25,953 nt of DNA from IMG/VR virus record IMGVR_UViG_3300020467_000042, positions 1 to 25,953 of that record; one strand, given 5' to 3'. The number at the start of each line of letters is the position of its first letter. Positions within the stretch are counted from its first letter, which is position 1. The stretch is from a virus. Position numbers and translations under genes: made by a program. Of the stretch, positions 1-7,419 are shown piece by piece. Below the pieces are notes generated by a model, which was not told the DNA's origin, searched no databases, and worked only from the letters and a program-made list of their open reading frames with translations.

Positions 1-575
1 GAAGTCCTTACATTATCAGCACCATTTGAGTCATTATGATATTGATTTACATAAAGGGTTCTTGTTGATGAGCTTATATTATATTGAGCTAGTCGATATG
101 TTAAAGCACTTGTACTGCCAGCAGTATCAAGGTAAGAAAAACTTTGAGGAATAATTGAATAAGTACCATATTGACGAACAGCAGTCATAGCACCTTCTCT
201 AGTGCCTACTATTGCACCATTTGCTGCTGTTATTGAGGCAAAAGAACCCGAACCAGTTTGTTTTTGAAGAATAACTGAAATATTATTTACATCGTTTGAT
301 GAAGTGAAATGAGTATTGGCTATTATAAAAATTTTATTTGAGGCATTGCTTGGTGTTATAGTCACTTGAATATTATGTCCTGTCCATACTGCCTGTGAAG
401 CAGTACTTTGTGAGGCACTATCATTCCTACCACCCTGTACAACTTGAAGAATTTTACCTCCTCCAAACCCAGTAGCTGTTCCATTACAAGTAACATTACC
501 AGAACTATCTAATGAAATAGCGTCAACTGACGCTCCTGTATGCCTAATACTATTAACAATTAACCTACTGCTCAT
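1..575 (-). CDS. Small tail-fibre-like protein, type C header (partial, runs off left edge)
   Basis: The frame opens at ATG 575 and stays open for 191 codons to the window edge, so the C-terminus is missing. The start overlaps the stop of the upstream gene as ATGA. The N-terminus MSSRLIVNSIR... matches the header of the gene at 2523-3095 (MSRLITNAIR...). The body carries the family signature GGGKILQVVQ, then VTITPSNASNKIFIIANTHF, a SFSYLDTAGSTSALTYRL segment and LYVNQYHNDSN near the cut end. These are the shared landmarks of the six related proteins in this array. The composition is rich in Ser, Thr, Asn and Gly with alternating beta-type patterning, with no signal peptide or membrane segment. 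The likely role is a virion surface or fibre-tip component; this is inferred from the position after the tip and fibre genes and from marine phage relatives. Confidence 0.75.
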   Translation of the reverse strand, partial: MSSRLIVNSIRHTGASVDAISLDSSGNVTCNGTATGFGGGKILQVVQGGRNDSASQSTASQAVWTGHNIQVTITPSNASNKIFIIANTHFTSSNDVNNISVILQKQTGSGSFASITAANGAIVGTREGAMTAVRQYGTYSIIPQSFSYLDTAGSTSALTYRLAQYNISSSTRTLYVNQYHNDSNGADNVRT

Positions 576-913
576 GGCTTGGGATACTTGTCTTTAGTAG
601 CTTTAATTGCAGTTGCCCAAGTCCCTGTTGTATCTAACTTCCCAGCAACCATATCTTTATAAAGCATATCTAACTGATCTCCTATCGTTGGATAGATAGT
701 ATCTGTTGTACCATCAGCACCAGTTCTTTTTGATTTGTAGGCTATAAGGGCTGCTGCATCATCTAATGCTTTTCTAGCTGCTGCTACTTTTGTATCATCT
801 AGTGTTACTTTTGATCCGTCAGCAGCAAACGCTCCAGCAGTATCGTCTATAGAAACAACAGGTTTTGTTGCCGTTTTGTAAGCCTCATAAATAGCCTCGT
901 GGTCTAACGCCAT
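572..913 (-). CDS. Small fibre-locus protein with C-terminal YPTIGDQLDMLYKD motif
   Basis: This 113-residue soluble protein is preceded by an AAGGA ribosome binding site 10 bases before ATG 913. The C-terminal half has the motif YPTIGDQLDMLYKD followed by a short helix and ends KYPKP. The same ending is common in small proteins beside tail-fibre genes of many phages and recalls XkdW-type proteins; that link is from memory, not a search. The N-terminal half is Ala/Asp-rich. It sits between two members of the fibre-like array and does not share their body. It could be a fibre accessory or assembly factor, but the sequence shows no specific function. The call as a real gene is firm; the role is not. 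Confidence 0.7.
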   Translation of the reverse strand: MALDHEAIYEAYKTATKPVVSIDDTAGAFAADGSKVTLDDTKVAAARKALDDAAALIAYKSKRTGADGTTDTIYPTIGDQLDMLYKDMVAGKLDTTGTWATAIKATKDKYPKP

Positions 914-953
914 AATTAAAAAATCCTTTTTACTAAATTATATAGGATGGACA

Positions 954-1607
954 TTAAGCTGCCACCTCAATCGCTGTAAGAGTTGACATTGAGTTTTGTT
1001 CCATATCGCCAGTTCCTCCACCATGATCTCTGTTTAAGTAAATGGTATGACCGCTTGTGCTGTTATTTCCATGCCGTAGTCTGCAATCATAAGTTATGGC
1101 ACTTGTACCCCCTGCTGTATCTAAATAAATTCCAGTAATTGTATTTTGATGTTCAGAATGACTATTAAAACCTTGTGCGTGTAATCTTGCAGCACTTCCA
1201 CTTGCATCTGCTGTAGCACCTGTTATTACTGACCCTGCTTTAAAAAAAGCAAAACCAATATCATTATCAGATTCAAGACCTATTGTTAAATTTGCAAATA
1301 GAAGTATTTTGTTGGAAGAGTTTGCAGGAGTTATGGTTACACTTATAGCTGCACCACTAAATGATTGTTTACCTATGCTTGCTGAGAAAGTATCTGTTTT
1401 TGCAGTTTGTTGAATCTGCAAAAGTTTTCCACCAGCAACAGATGCAAACGATAAATTTCCCGAAGCATCTGTAACAAGAGCTTGTCCAGACGACCCATCA
1501 GCTTGAGGGAGTTTAAATTCAACTTCACTTGAAGAAGGGTTAGATGTTGGTACAGCTATCGAAACTGCATTACCACCAGAATGTACGAGTTTAATTTTTC
1601 CTGTCAT
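954..1607 (-). CDS. Small tail-fibre-like protein, type B header
   Basis: I place the start at ATG 1607, which overlaps the upstream stop as ATGA, giving 217 residues. An in-frame codon further upstream at 1652 would add 15 residues inside the preceding gene and is not needed. The header MTGKIKLVHSGGNAVSIAVP closely matches that of the gene at 3092-3751 (MSQIKLLHSGGNGVIL...). A short linker (VTDASGNLSFASVAGG) leads into the shared body: GGKLLQIQQTAKTDTFS, ISVTITPANSSNKILL, YLDTAGGTSAITY, IYLNRDHGGG and the C-terminal STLTAIEVAA. The predicted fold is a beta-sandwich fibre head, on composition and pattern only. No catalytic motif is visible. It is inferred to be part of the phage's receptor-binding or virion-decoration set. 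Confidence 0.75.
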   Translation of the reverse strand: MTGKIKLVHSGGNAVSIAVPTSNPSSSEVEFKLPQADGSSGQALVTDASGNLSFASVAGGKLLQIQQTAKTDTFSASIGKQSFSGAAISVTITPANSSNKILLFANLTIGLESDNDIGFAFFKAGSVITGATADASGSAARLHAQGFNSHSEHQNTITGIYLDTAGGTSAITYDCRLRHGNNSTSGHTIYLNRDHGGGTGDMEQNSMSTLTAIEVAA

Positions 1608-2191
1608 GCTGATACCTCCAAAATAACAATTGATGACGCGGATCTTGCACAAGATCCAATATCTGAATCATTATGTGATCTATTTAAATAAACTGTTCTT
1701 GCACTAGAGTTTTCATGAAAAAATCTATATGAATATCTAGTTGTACTTGTTGCAGTTGTACCAGAACCACCATGTATATAGTTGTGGTGCATAAGTATTA
1801 TTTTTTCATCGTCATTGTTTGGCTGTGCTACAAAAGAGGATCTTCCCCTACTACTAGAAGCATCAGATAAAGATGCTGTAGCAAGCGAACCTCCTATATA
1901 CAATTCCCCATAAGTTCTATTACTATGTTGATTTGATATAGCTAAGTTAGCCATAATTAATAATTTATTATTACTATTAGCTGCTGCATAATCTATAAAT
2001 ATTAAGTCTCCAGTTCGTGTAGGGTAGCTAACATCACTAGATGCAGTATCAGTTTTATAAGTAACAGCGTAATTAACAATTTTACCCCCAGCACCACTAG
2101 CTAAATCGTCAGCAGTAATACATCCATCAGGTAACCCACCAACTGCAAGACCTGTAATTACTCCTGTGTTTCCGTTGATTGATACTGGCAT
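1604..2191 (-). CDS. Small tail-fibre-like protein, type A header
   Basis: This 195-residue protein starts at ATG 2191, which shares bases with the upstream stop (TAATG). The header MPVSINGNTGVITGLAVGGL is nearly the same as in the gene at 3748-4341 (MPVVINGSGTVTGISVGGL), so the two form a header pair. The body follows the family plan: GGKIVNYAVTYKTDTAS, a SNNKLLIMANLAI strand pair, a variable Ser/Asn-rich middle, VYLNRSHNDSD and the C-terminal ASSIVILEVSA. The middle third differs strongly from the paired copy, as expected for a variable surface. It is tightly coupled to its neighbours, so expression is probably coordinated. The specific receptor or role cannot be read from sequence. Confidence 0.75.
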   Translation of the reverse strand: MPVSINGNTGVITGLAVGGLPDGCITADDLASGAGGKIVNYAVTYKTDTASSDVSYPTRTGDLIFIDYAAANSNNKLLIMANLAISNQHSNRTYGELYIGGSLATASLSDASSSRGRSSFVAQPNNDDEKIILMHHNYIHGGSGTTATSTTRYSYRFFHENSSARTVYLNRSHNDSDIGSCARSASSIVILEVSA

Positions 2192-2523
2192 TAGATAACT
2201 GTGAAAACTGATCCAGAAGGTATGGTTAAAGTATAAGTAGCCATTGAGAAAGGGCCAGCCACCATACCATTCTTATTATTACTAATTGTAATATTCCCTG
2301 CTGCTGCAACAGGATTTTGGAATATATCATCAGTTACTCCACTTGCAGGTATGGATATAGCATTAGTAGATGCAGCAGTAACTCTTCCTTGTGCGTCAAC
2401 TGTAATAGCAGGAATTGCAGTTGCAGAACCATAGCTTCCAGCTGTTACAGAAGTGTTAGCTAATTGATCTGCTCCAACAGAATCATCAGCTAATCCACCT
2501 GTTTGTGTTTTAGTTAATCCCAT
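2191..2523 (-). CDS. Short fibre protein lacking the shared body (110 aa)
   Basis: The start at ATG 2523 overlaps the upstream stop (TAATG) and the stop overlaps the next start in the same way. The N-terminus MGLTKTQTGGLADDSVGADQ has the GGLxDxxVxxxxL pattern of the header regions. The centre has SYGSATAIPAITVDAQGRVT, a motif widespread in phage tail fibres. The C-terminus (ITISNNKNGMVAGPF ... TIPSGSVFTVI) resembles the end of the 699-residue fibre upstream (LTISNNYTMTTNKSG ... TIPSGSRYVIV), so both appear to carry the same terminal beta cap. It lacks the GKILQ...NKILV body of its neighbours. It may be a short trimeric fibre or spacer between the two header sets; function is inferred from motifs and place only. 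Confidence 0.7.
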   Translation of the reverse strand: MGLTKTQTGGLADDSVGADQLANTSVTAGSYGSATAIPAITVDAQGRVTAASTNAISIPASGVTDDIFQNPVAAAGNITISNNKNGMVAGPFSMATYTLTIPSGSVFTVI

Positions 2524-3095
2524 TATGCTGCCAACTCCATAACTGTTATTGATGAAGTACCGTTTGTAACATATCCGTAATTATCTAATGCAACAGTACT
2601 ATTAATTGCAACCACATATGAAGAAGAATATGGAGAATATACCTGCATTTTATATGTTGTCGCTGATGTGGTGTTTGGAGAGTCTAAATAAGAAGTTACA
2701 ATCGTTTGTGTATCCATAGTTGAAGCCATATAACCTCCAAAAGTGGCTCTAGTTTGATTTGTATTTGAACCGTTTACATCCCCGATAAAAATTGTATTAT
2801 CACTATCTCTAGCTAAACGCATTGCATAATAAATAGCATTACCGTTAACATAAACAGAACTATGTACTAGAATTTTATTAGACGCTGAACTAGGAGTAAT
2901 ACTTACACTTAAACCTGTAATATCAACTGGAGTTTGTGATTGAGCAGTAAATCTATCTTTTTTTACAGTTTGAACAACTTGCAGAATTTTACCAGCACCG
3001 CCATTTGGAAAGGCTGGTTTGCCAGAGTTATCAAATGTTATTGCATCTGATGAAGCAGAAGTGGATCGTATTGCGTTTGTTATTAACCTACTCAT
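2523..3095 (-). CDS. Small tail-fibre-like protein, type C header
   Basis: This 190-residue protein starts at ATG 3095, overlapping the upstream stop as ATGA. The type C header MSRLITNAIRSTSASSDAIT is shared with the partial gene at the left edge. The body has all family landmarks: GAGKILQVVQTVKKDRFTAQ, LSVSITPSSASNKILVHSSV, AMRLARDSDNTIFIGD, SYLDSPNTTSATTYKMQVYS and the end SSITVMELAA. Among the six it is closest to the form I recall as abundant in marine phage contigs. Proteins of this kind are usually annotated as hypothetical or tail-fibre-like; a trimeric jelly-roll or lectin-like head is a reasonable guess. No enzymatic motif is seen. Confidence 0.78.
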   Translation of the reverse strand: MSRLITNAIRSTSASSDAITFDNSGKPAFPNGGAGKILQVVQTVKKDRFTAQSQTPVDITGLSVSITPSSASNKILVHSSVYVNGNAIYYAMRLARDSDNTIFIGDVNGSNTNQTRATFGGYMASTMDTQTIVTSYLDSPNTTSATTYKMQVYSPYSSSYVVAINSTVALDNYGYVTNGTSSITVMELAA

Positions 3096-3751
3096 GCTGC
3101 AACCTCCATTGCTGTTATTGTTGAAATACCATTTGCATCGTAAGTTGCATTATTTTGTAAACTTCCAGACCTATTTATATAAACTGTTTCACTTGAACTG
3201 TAGCCCATACCTTCTAAATGATATGTAATTTTATTTCCTAATGTGTAACTTGGTGTATCTAAAAAACTAAAATGTGATTGATGTATAGCATGAACTTTCA
3301 TGCCTGTTTGATCGTCACGAACTTGTCTTGATACTCTTGGTCTGCTTCCACTAGAATGACCTAAAGCTGGATATGTAGGGTTTGCATCTTGTATTTCTCT
3401 AACTAATCTTACTGTCATCATAACTCCAAGATTAGAACCCATTGCTGCACTAAATTCAACTAGAATTTTACTATTTGCTGCTGTTGGAGTTATGTTTACT
3501 TCCCAAATAGATCCAGCACCTGTTTCATCCGTCCCAGCAATATCTACAAAAGAAGTACCTGTCCAACTTGCAGTATCAGTTTTAACTGATTGCTTCACTT
3601 GGAGAATTTTTCCTACAACTGAGTTTGAGGTAAGGATAGTTCCATCAGCATCGCCTGGTAATTTTAAAGTACGATCAGATGCAGGGTTGCTATCAGGTGC
3701 AGTTAATATAACTCCATTACCACCGCTATGTAACAACTTTATCTGACTCAT
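3092..3751 (-). CDS. Small tail-fibre-like protein, type B header
   Basis: This 219-residue protein starts at ATG 3751, overlapping the upstream stop as ATGA. The type B header MSQIKLLHSGGNGVILTAPD is followed by TLKLPGDADGTILTSNS, a linker typical of marine tail fibres, then the shared body VGKILQVKQSVKTDTASW, WEVNITPTAANSKILVEFSA, RLVREIQDAN, FSFLDTPSYTLGNKITYHLE, VYINRSGS and the end ISTITAMEVAA. It has a longer, more charged middle (SRPRVSRQVRDDQTGMKVH) than its paralogues, which may be the exposed variable surface. The position after the large fibres suggests a receptor-binding or decoration role; this is inference. Confidence 0.77.
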   Translation of the reverse strand: MSQIKLLHSGGNGVILTAPDSNPASDRTLKLPGDADGTILTSNSVVGKILQVKQSVKTDTASWTGTSFVDIAGTDETGAGSIWEVNITPTAANSKILVEFSAAMGSNLGVMMTVRLVREIQDANPTYPALGHSSGSRPRVSRQVRDDQTGMKVHAIHQSHFSFLDTPSYTLGNKITYHLEGMGYSSSETVYINRSGSLQNNATYDANGISTITAMEVAA

Positions 3752-4341
3752 GCTGCAAACTCCACTACATAGGCTTGTGTACCACCTGCACGTTGTTGAA
3801 ATGATGAGGGATCAGATTGTCCTAAATAACAAGTCTGTCCAGAGTTAGCAATCCATTGTATTTTATAAGTTATTGTTGTGCTACCATCTCCACCTGGATC
3901 CATATCCCACCATTGAAATCCAACGTGAAATATTTGGTTTGAATTATCGCCACCTACATAGTTAGACATAGTTGAAGTTCTACCAACACCATCTCCTGTA
4001 GTATTCATTCCTAAATCTGTAGAAACACCACCTTTTGTTCTGACAATTTTAAATCTTACAGTATCAGTATTACTTGAGCCTTTTGGAGCGCAAAAAGATA
4101 TAAGCACGTTAGCATTAGTTGCAACATTGGGTAGATCGAATTCAAAATCACTTGATATACTTGCCCATGATGTTGCGGTTGTAGAATATGAACCTACTGC
4201 TTGATATTGTTTATACTGTAAAACTTTACCACCAGCAGGGATTACACCAGCTGCAATCATATCACTATCAACTATTCCATCAGGTAACCCTCCTACCGAG
4301 ATTCCTGTTACTGTTCCTGATCCGTTAATAACTACTGGCAT
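3748..4341 (-). CDS. Small tail-fibre-like protein, type A header, first of the array
   Basis: This 197-residue protein starts at ATG 4341. A G-rich ribosome binding site (GGGGG at 4348-4352) lies 6 bases upstream, so this copy may begin a freshly initiated translation unit. The header MPVVINGSGTVTGISVGGLP matches the gene at 1604-2191. The body is the most divergent of the six (GGKVLQYKQYQAVGSYST, ATNANVLISFCAP, VRFKIVRTKGGVS, TITYKIQWIANSG, CYLGQSDPSS), but the order of landmarks and the C-terminal YVVEFAA keep the family pattern. Trp and Cys residues in the core are unusual for the set. It is inferred to be a virion surface protein. Confidence 0.74.
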   Translation of the reverse strand: MPVVINGSGTVTGISVGGLPDGIVDSDMIAAGVIPAGGKVLQYKQYQAVGSYSTTATSWASISSDFEFDLPNVATNANVLISFCAPKGSSNTDTVRFKIVRTKGGVSTDLGMNTTGDGVGRTSTMSNYVGGDNSNQIFHVGFQWWDMDPGGDGSTTITYKIQWIANSGQTCYLGQSDPSSFQQRAGGTQAYVVEFAA

Positions 4342-4351
4342 AATTTACCCC

Positions 4352-6451
4352 CTAGACAATAACATAACGTGAACCTGACGGAATGGTAACTGTTACCCCA
4401 TTTGCTATTATTATATCCCCTGCACTAATACCTGACTTATTTGTGGTCATAGTATAATTATTTGAAATTGTTAGCGAGTTTTCTGTAATACAACCATCAG
4501 CTTTTTGTGAGGAAACTCCAGTTAGTGCTGATCCATCAATTGCAGGTAATGCCCCAGTTAGTTTAGATGCTGTAAGAGCAGAAATCCTAGCATCTGCTAC
4601 TGTACCTGTTAAGTTACCTGCTGGTAAATTAGTTAAGCTTGCACCTGACCCACTAAATATAGTTGCTGCTAATAATCCTGTAGCTGCATTAAATGTAAGA
4701 TTTGAACCTGACTTTAATGCCAAGTCTCCTGTAGCTGCGGTAGCGAATAGAGGAAAACAGGTGGTATCAGAACTCTCATCAGCAATTGTAGAGGTAGTGG
4801 CATTACCAACTGCAACTTGAGTTCCCATATTAATAATGAAATATGTAGATCCACTAGGAGGAGCAGAATCAAAAATTATATCTGTTCCACTTACGACATA
4901 TCCATCTGTCATATCTCCCTGCCCAGTTCCATCATTGGGTTGTTGCATCACACCATTAATAGATACTCTTAATATCTCTGCATTAGCAGGTGTTACTGCT
5001 GTACTTGTACCTTTCGTGACTAATTTAAATCTGTAAGCAGATCCGTTAAATGTAGCTGATCCACCACCAGTTCCAGAAGAAGATGCAATATCTAATAAAT
5101 CTGCTGTTCCTGTGGCTGCTGATCCACCAATTTCTCCCCAAGCACTTCCATCATATCCCTCGAACTCTGATGTTTGGCTATTAAATCTGAACATACCAGC
5201 TGAAGCTGATGCTGGCCTTTGTGCTGTTGTCCCAGCAGCAACATCAATAGCTCCTGTTCCTGTCATCAAAATATCGCCACTTATACTTAAATTTCCACTA
5301 ACAGTAAGACTAGAAAGTAAAGTTCCTGTAGCTGTAGCTGAGTTTGTCTGAACAGCATTACCCATCAATGAGTGGCTTGAGCATTGATAATGAAGAACCA
5401 TTGGGGTGTTATCTGCTATAACAATCTGCACATATGCACCACTTTGCCCTGCTGTGCCATTTACAGTAACATTTGTTGTATAAGCTGTAGTTTTATTTGA
5501 CTCAAGATAAAAACGCAAAGGATGACCAGAATTACTTGAATGTGATTGATCAAATTTATAAGTACGACCAGGTGTAAGAGTTAAAAATGGTGCTTCTTTG
5601 CCGTCAATTAAATATCCATTTCCAGAGCCACTTCCGTTATATCTATGTGCTGCTGTTTTGCTTGCGACAGTAACAGCTAAAGTTTTTACAGATCCAGTAT
5701 ATGTTGCTTGAGTAGAAGCAAATCCTCTTATATTTCCATCATCAGTAAGAGTTAAAGTTCCTGTAAAATTAGGATCTGCATTTTGACCAGGGGCTACCCA
5801 ACTTAGAACTCCAGAAGCATTACTTGATAAAACATATCCACTTACAGAAGAATCAGCAGAAGGTAATGTCCAAACAACATTTGATGTTACTGTTGCTGCT
5901 GATTTAAAACCAACATAATGAGATGAGTCTGCATCTAAATATCTAACCTCTTTTTGTGCAGAAACAGATAAATGCTCACTACTTGTCCAAGAGTCTGTTG
6001 CATTTACCCAATTAAAAGTTTTGTCAGTTGCACCTTTTAAAGTTAAACCACCTTGGTCAGCGGTCGTATCAGTTGGAGTTGATACTTTACCGAGAGTAAT
6101 GTTTTTGTCTTCAACATCAAGATTAGTAGTATTGATGGTGGTCGTTGTACCACCTACTGTCAAGTCTCCGGGTACATTAACTGCTCCAGCACTACTGATT
6201 GATAAACGAGCTACACCTCCTGTTATTAATGATAAAGTATCTGATCCACCTGATATTCCTGAGTTACTATCTGAGTTAAAACTAAACGCAGGGCTACCAA
6301 CAGTTCCATCAGGTGCTTTGCTTAATAAATTTGCATAACTTATCTTTTTATTTTTTGCTGAACCTGTTGCACTTTGATCTATTATCGGCAAAGTATCTGT
6401 ACTAGCTGGTGCAGTAAGTTCTGTAAATTCTGATATTTTGCGGTTTGTCAT
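4352..6451 (-). CDS. Large tail fibre with apparent cupredoxin-like domain (699 aa)
   Basis: The N-terminus MTNRKISEFTELTAPASTDT is a typical marine-phage fibre attachment-type start. Residues about 45-200 hold the PAFSFNSDSNSGIS, LTVGGTTTTINTTNLDVED and GGLTLKGATDKTFNW repeats common in cyanophage and marine fibres. Residues about 256-370 look like a small copper-protein fold: HRYNGSGSGNGYLIDGK, SGHPLRFY (His310) and HYQCSSHSLMG (Cys357, His360, Met363), the H-C-H-M set of type 1 copper sites. Residues about 395-440 (GTTAQRPASASAGMFRFN ... FEGYDGSAWG) repeat a module of the next gene. The C-terminus has LTGTVADARISALTASKLTG and a beta cap ending TIPSGSRYVIV. It follows J and the collar fibre, so a host-contact role is likely. 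Actual copper binding is not shown by sequence alone. Confidence 0.82.
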   Translation of the reverse strand: MTNRKISEFTELTAPASTDTLPIIDQSATGSAKNKKISYANLLSKAPDGTVGSPAFSFNSDSNSGISGGSDTLSLITGGVARLSISSAGAVNVPGDLTVGGTTTTINTTNLDVEDKNITLGKVSTPTDTTADQGGLTLKGATDKTFNWVNATDSWTSSEHLSVSAQKEVRYLDADSSHYVGFKSAATVTSNVVWTLPSADSSVSGYVLSSNASGVLSWVAPGQNADPNFTGTLTLTDDGNIRGFASTQATYTGSVKTLAVTVASKTAAHRYNGSGSGNGYLIDGKEAPFLTLTPGRTYKFDQSHSSNSGHPLRFYLESNKTTAYTTNVTVNGTAGQSGAYVQIVIADNTPMVLHYQCSSHSLMGNAVQTNSATATGTLLSSLTVSGNLSISGDILMTGTGAIDVAAGTTAQRPASASAGMFRFNSQTSEFEGYDGSAWGEIGGSAATGTADLLDIASSSGTGGGSATFNGSAYRFKLVTKGTSTAVTPANAEILRVSINGVMQQPNDGTGQGDMTDGYVVSGTDIIFDSAPPSGSTYFIINMGTQVAVGNATTSTIADESSDTTCFPLFATAATGDLALKSGSNLTFNAATGLLAATIFSGSGASLTNLPAGNLTGTVADARISALTASKLTGALPAIDGSALTGVSSQKADGCITENSLTISNNYTMTTNKSGISAGDIIIANGVTVTIPSGSRYVIV

Positions 6452-6453
6452 AA

Positions 6454-7419
6454 TTAAAACTTGATTATGTACATAAGAGCTATATTTTTAGGTCTTGCTT
6501 CAGTACCACCACCACCACTTGATATTGTATGAGAATGAGTTGCGTCAATACTTATTCCTGACGCATTTGCTGAACCAGAACTTCTTGCACCAACAGCTGA
6601 TTGTGGAGAAAGTTTTGTAATAATTCCACTTGCACTTCCTGGATTATTTGCAAGAGAACCTGATAAATGCGAAACACTACCAGTTAAGCTTTGAGAATCT
6701 GTTGTATGATCGTGGTTTTTGTTTTGATCAGTTTGTGATGATCCAAATACACGACTTGCATCTACTCCAGCACTATTATCCCAACCTCTAACAAATTGAC
6801 CTCTTAAATCAGGCAGGTTGAATGTAGAAGATCCATCCCCTGCCCCATGTGTTGTTGATAAAATTGAAAATAATGACGCATATGTGGATCTACTAATAGC
6901 ACTACCATTACATTCTAAAAACCCAGAAGGGGGAGTAGAAGCTCCAAAAGTTAATATAGTTCCTGTCGGAATTCCTGACGCTAAACCGCCCCAAGCCGAT
7001 CCGTTATAACCCTCAAAACTAGTTGTTGTACTATTAAATCTTATTTGTCCTGTAGCTGCTGTTGGTCTTTGTGCAGTTGTACCACTTGGCAATTTTAATG
7101 CACCTGTACCACCCATCACTATATCTCCAGCAGAATCTACTGTGCCTGTAAAATCTGGAGATGCTTTTGTCGCTAATCCAAAATTATTTGTATGAGCCGC
7201 ATCTGTCAAACTGCCTAAAACTAACCAACCATTATTTGCAGAATTTCTTATTTTTAATAAATTTGTTGAAGTATCAGCCCATATTTTATAAGCAACAGTT
7301 GTAGTTGGATCTGAAGAACCACTATTTAAAGATTGTATATCTCCTAATACAGCATTAAGTTCAGTTCTAAATGTAGACCCAACTTGGTTAGCTAAATTAT
7401 AATCTGCTGCATTACTCAT
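6454..7419 (-). CDS. Tail fibre with phage tail collar domain (321 aa)
   Basis: The start codon directly follows the J stop (TAAATG). Residues about 1-70 (MSNAADYNLANQVGSTFRTE ... IWADTSTNLLKIRNSANNGW) are a conserved marine fibre N-terminus that likely docks on the tail tip. Residues about 105-145 contain GTTAQRPTAATGQIRFNS and FEGYNGSAWG, shared with the next fibre. From about residue 150 the collar domain appears: GTILTFGASTPPSGFLECNG, YASLFSILSTTHGAGDGSST, FNLPDLRGQFVRGWDN, then NHDHTTDS and ATHSHTISSGGGGTEARPKN with the C-terminal IALMYIIKF. The HxH pairs match metal-binding loops of collar-domain proteins such as T4 gp12 tips (family knowledge). It probably makes a trimeric receptor-binding tip. 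The domain call is strong; the receptor is unknown. Confidence 0.9.
   Translation of the reverse strand: MSNAADYNLANQVGSTFRTELNAVLGDIQSLNSGSSDPTTTVAYKIWADTSTNLLKIRNSANNGWLVLGSLTDAAHTNNFGLATKASPDFTGTVDSAGDIVMGGTGALKLPSGTTAQRPTAATGQIRFNSTTTSFEGYNGSAWGGLASGIPTGTILTFGASTPPSGFLECNGSAISRSTYASLFSILSTTHGAGDGSSTFNLPDLRGQFVRGWDNSAGVDASRVFGSSQTDQNKNHDHTTDSQSLTGSVSHLSGSLANNPGSASGIITKLSPQSAVGARSSGSANASGISIDATHSHTISSGGGGTEARPKNIALMYIIKF

Noticed and set aside
1604-1652. Longer start for the type B fibre-like gene at 1652
   Set aside because: The extra residues (MCKIRVINCYFGGIS) lie within the preceding gene and destroy the header match; ATG 1607 with ATGA overlap fits better.
1-4341. Diversity-generating retroelement acting on the fibre array
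   Set aside because: No reverse transcriptase, template repeat or adenine-biased variable repeat is visible here; variation among copies looks like ordinary divergence.
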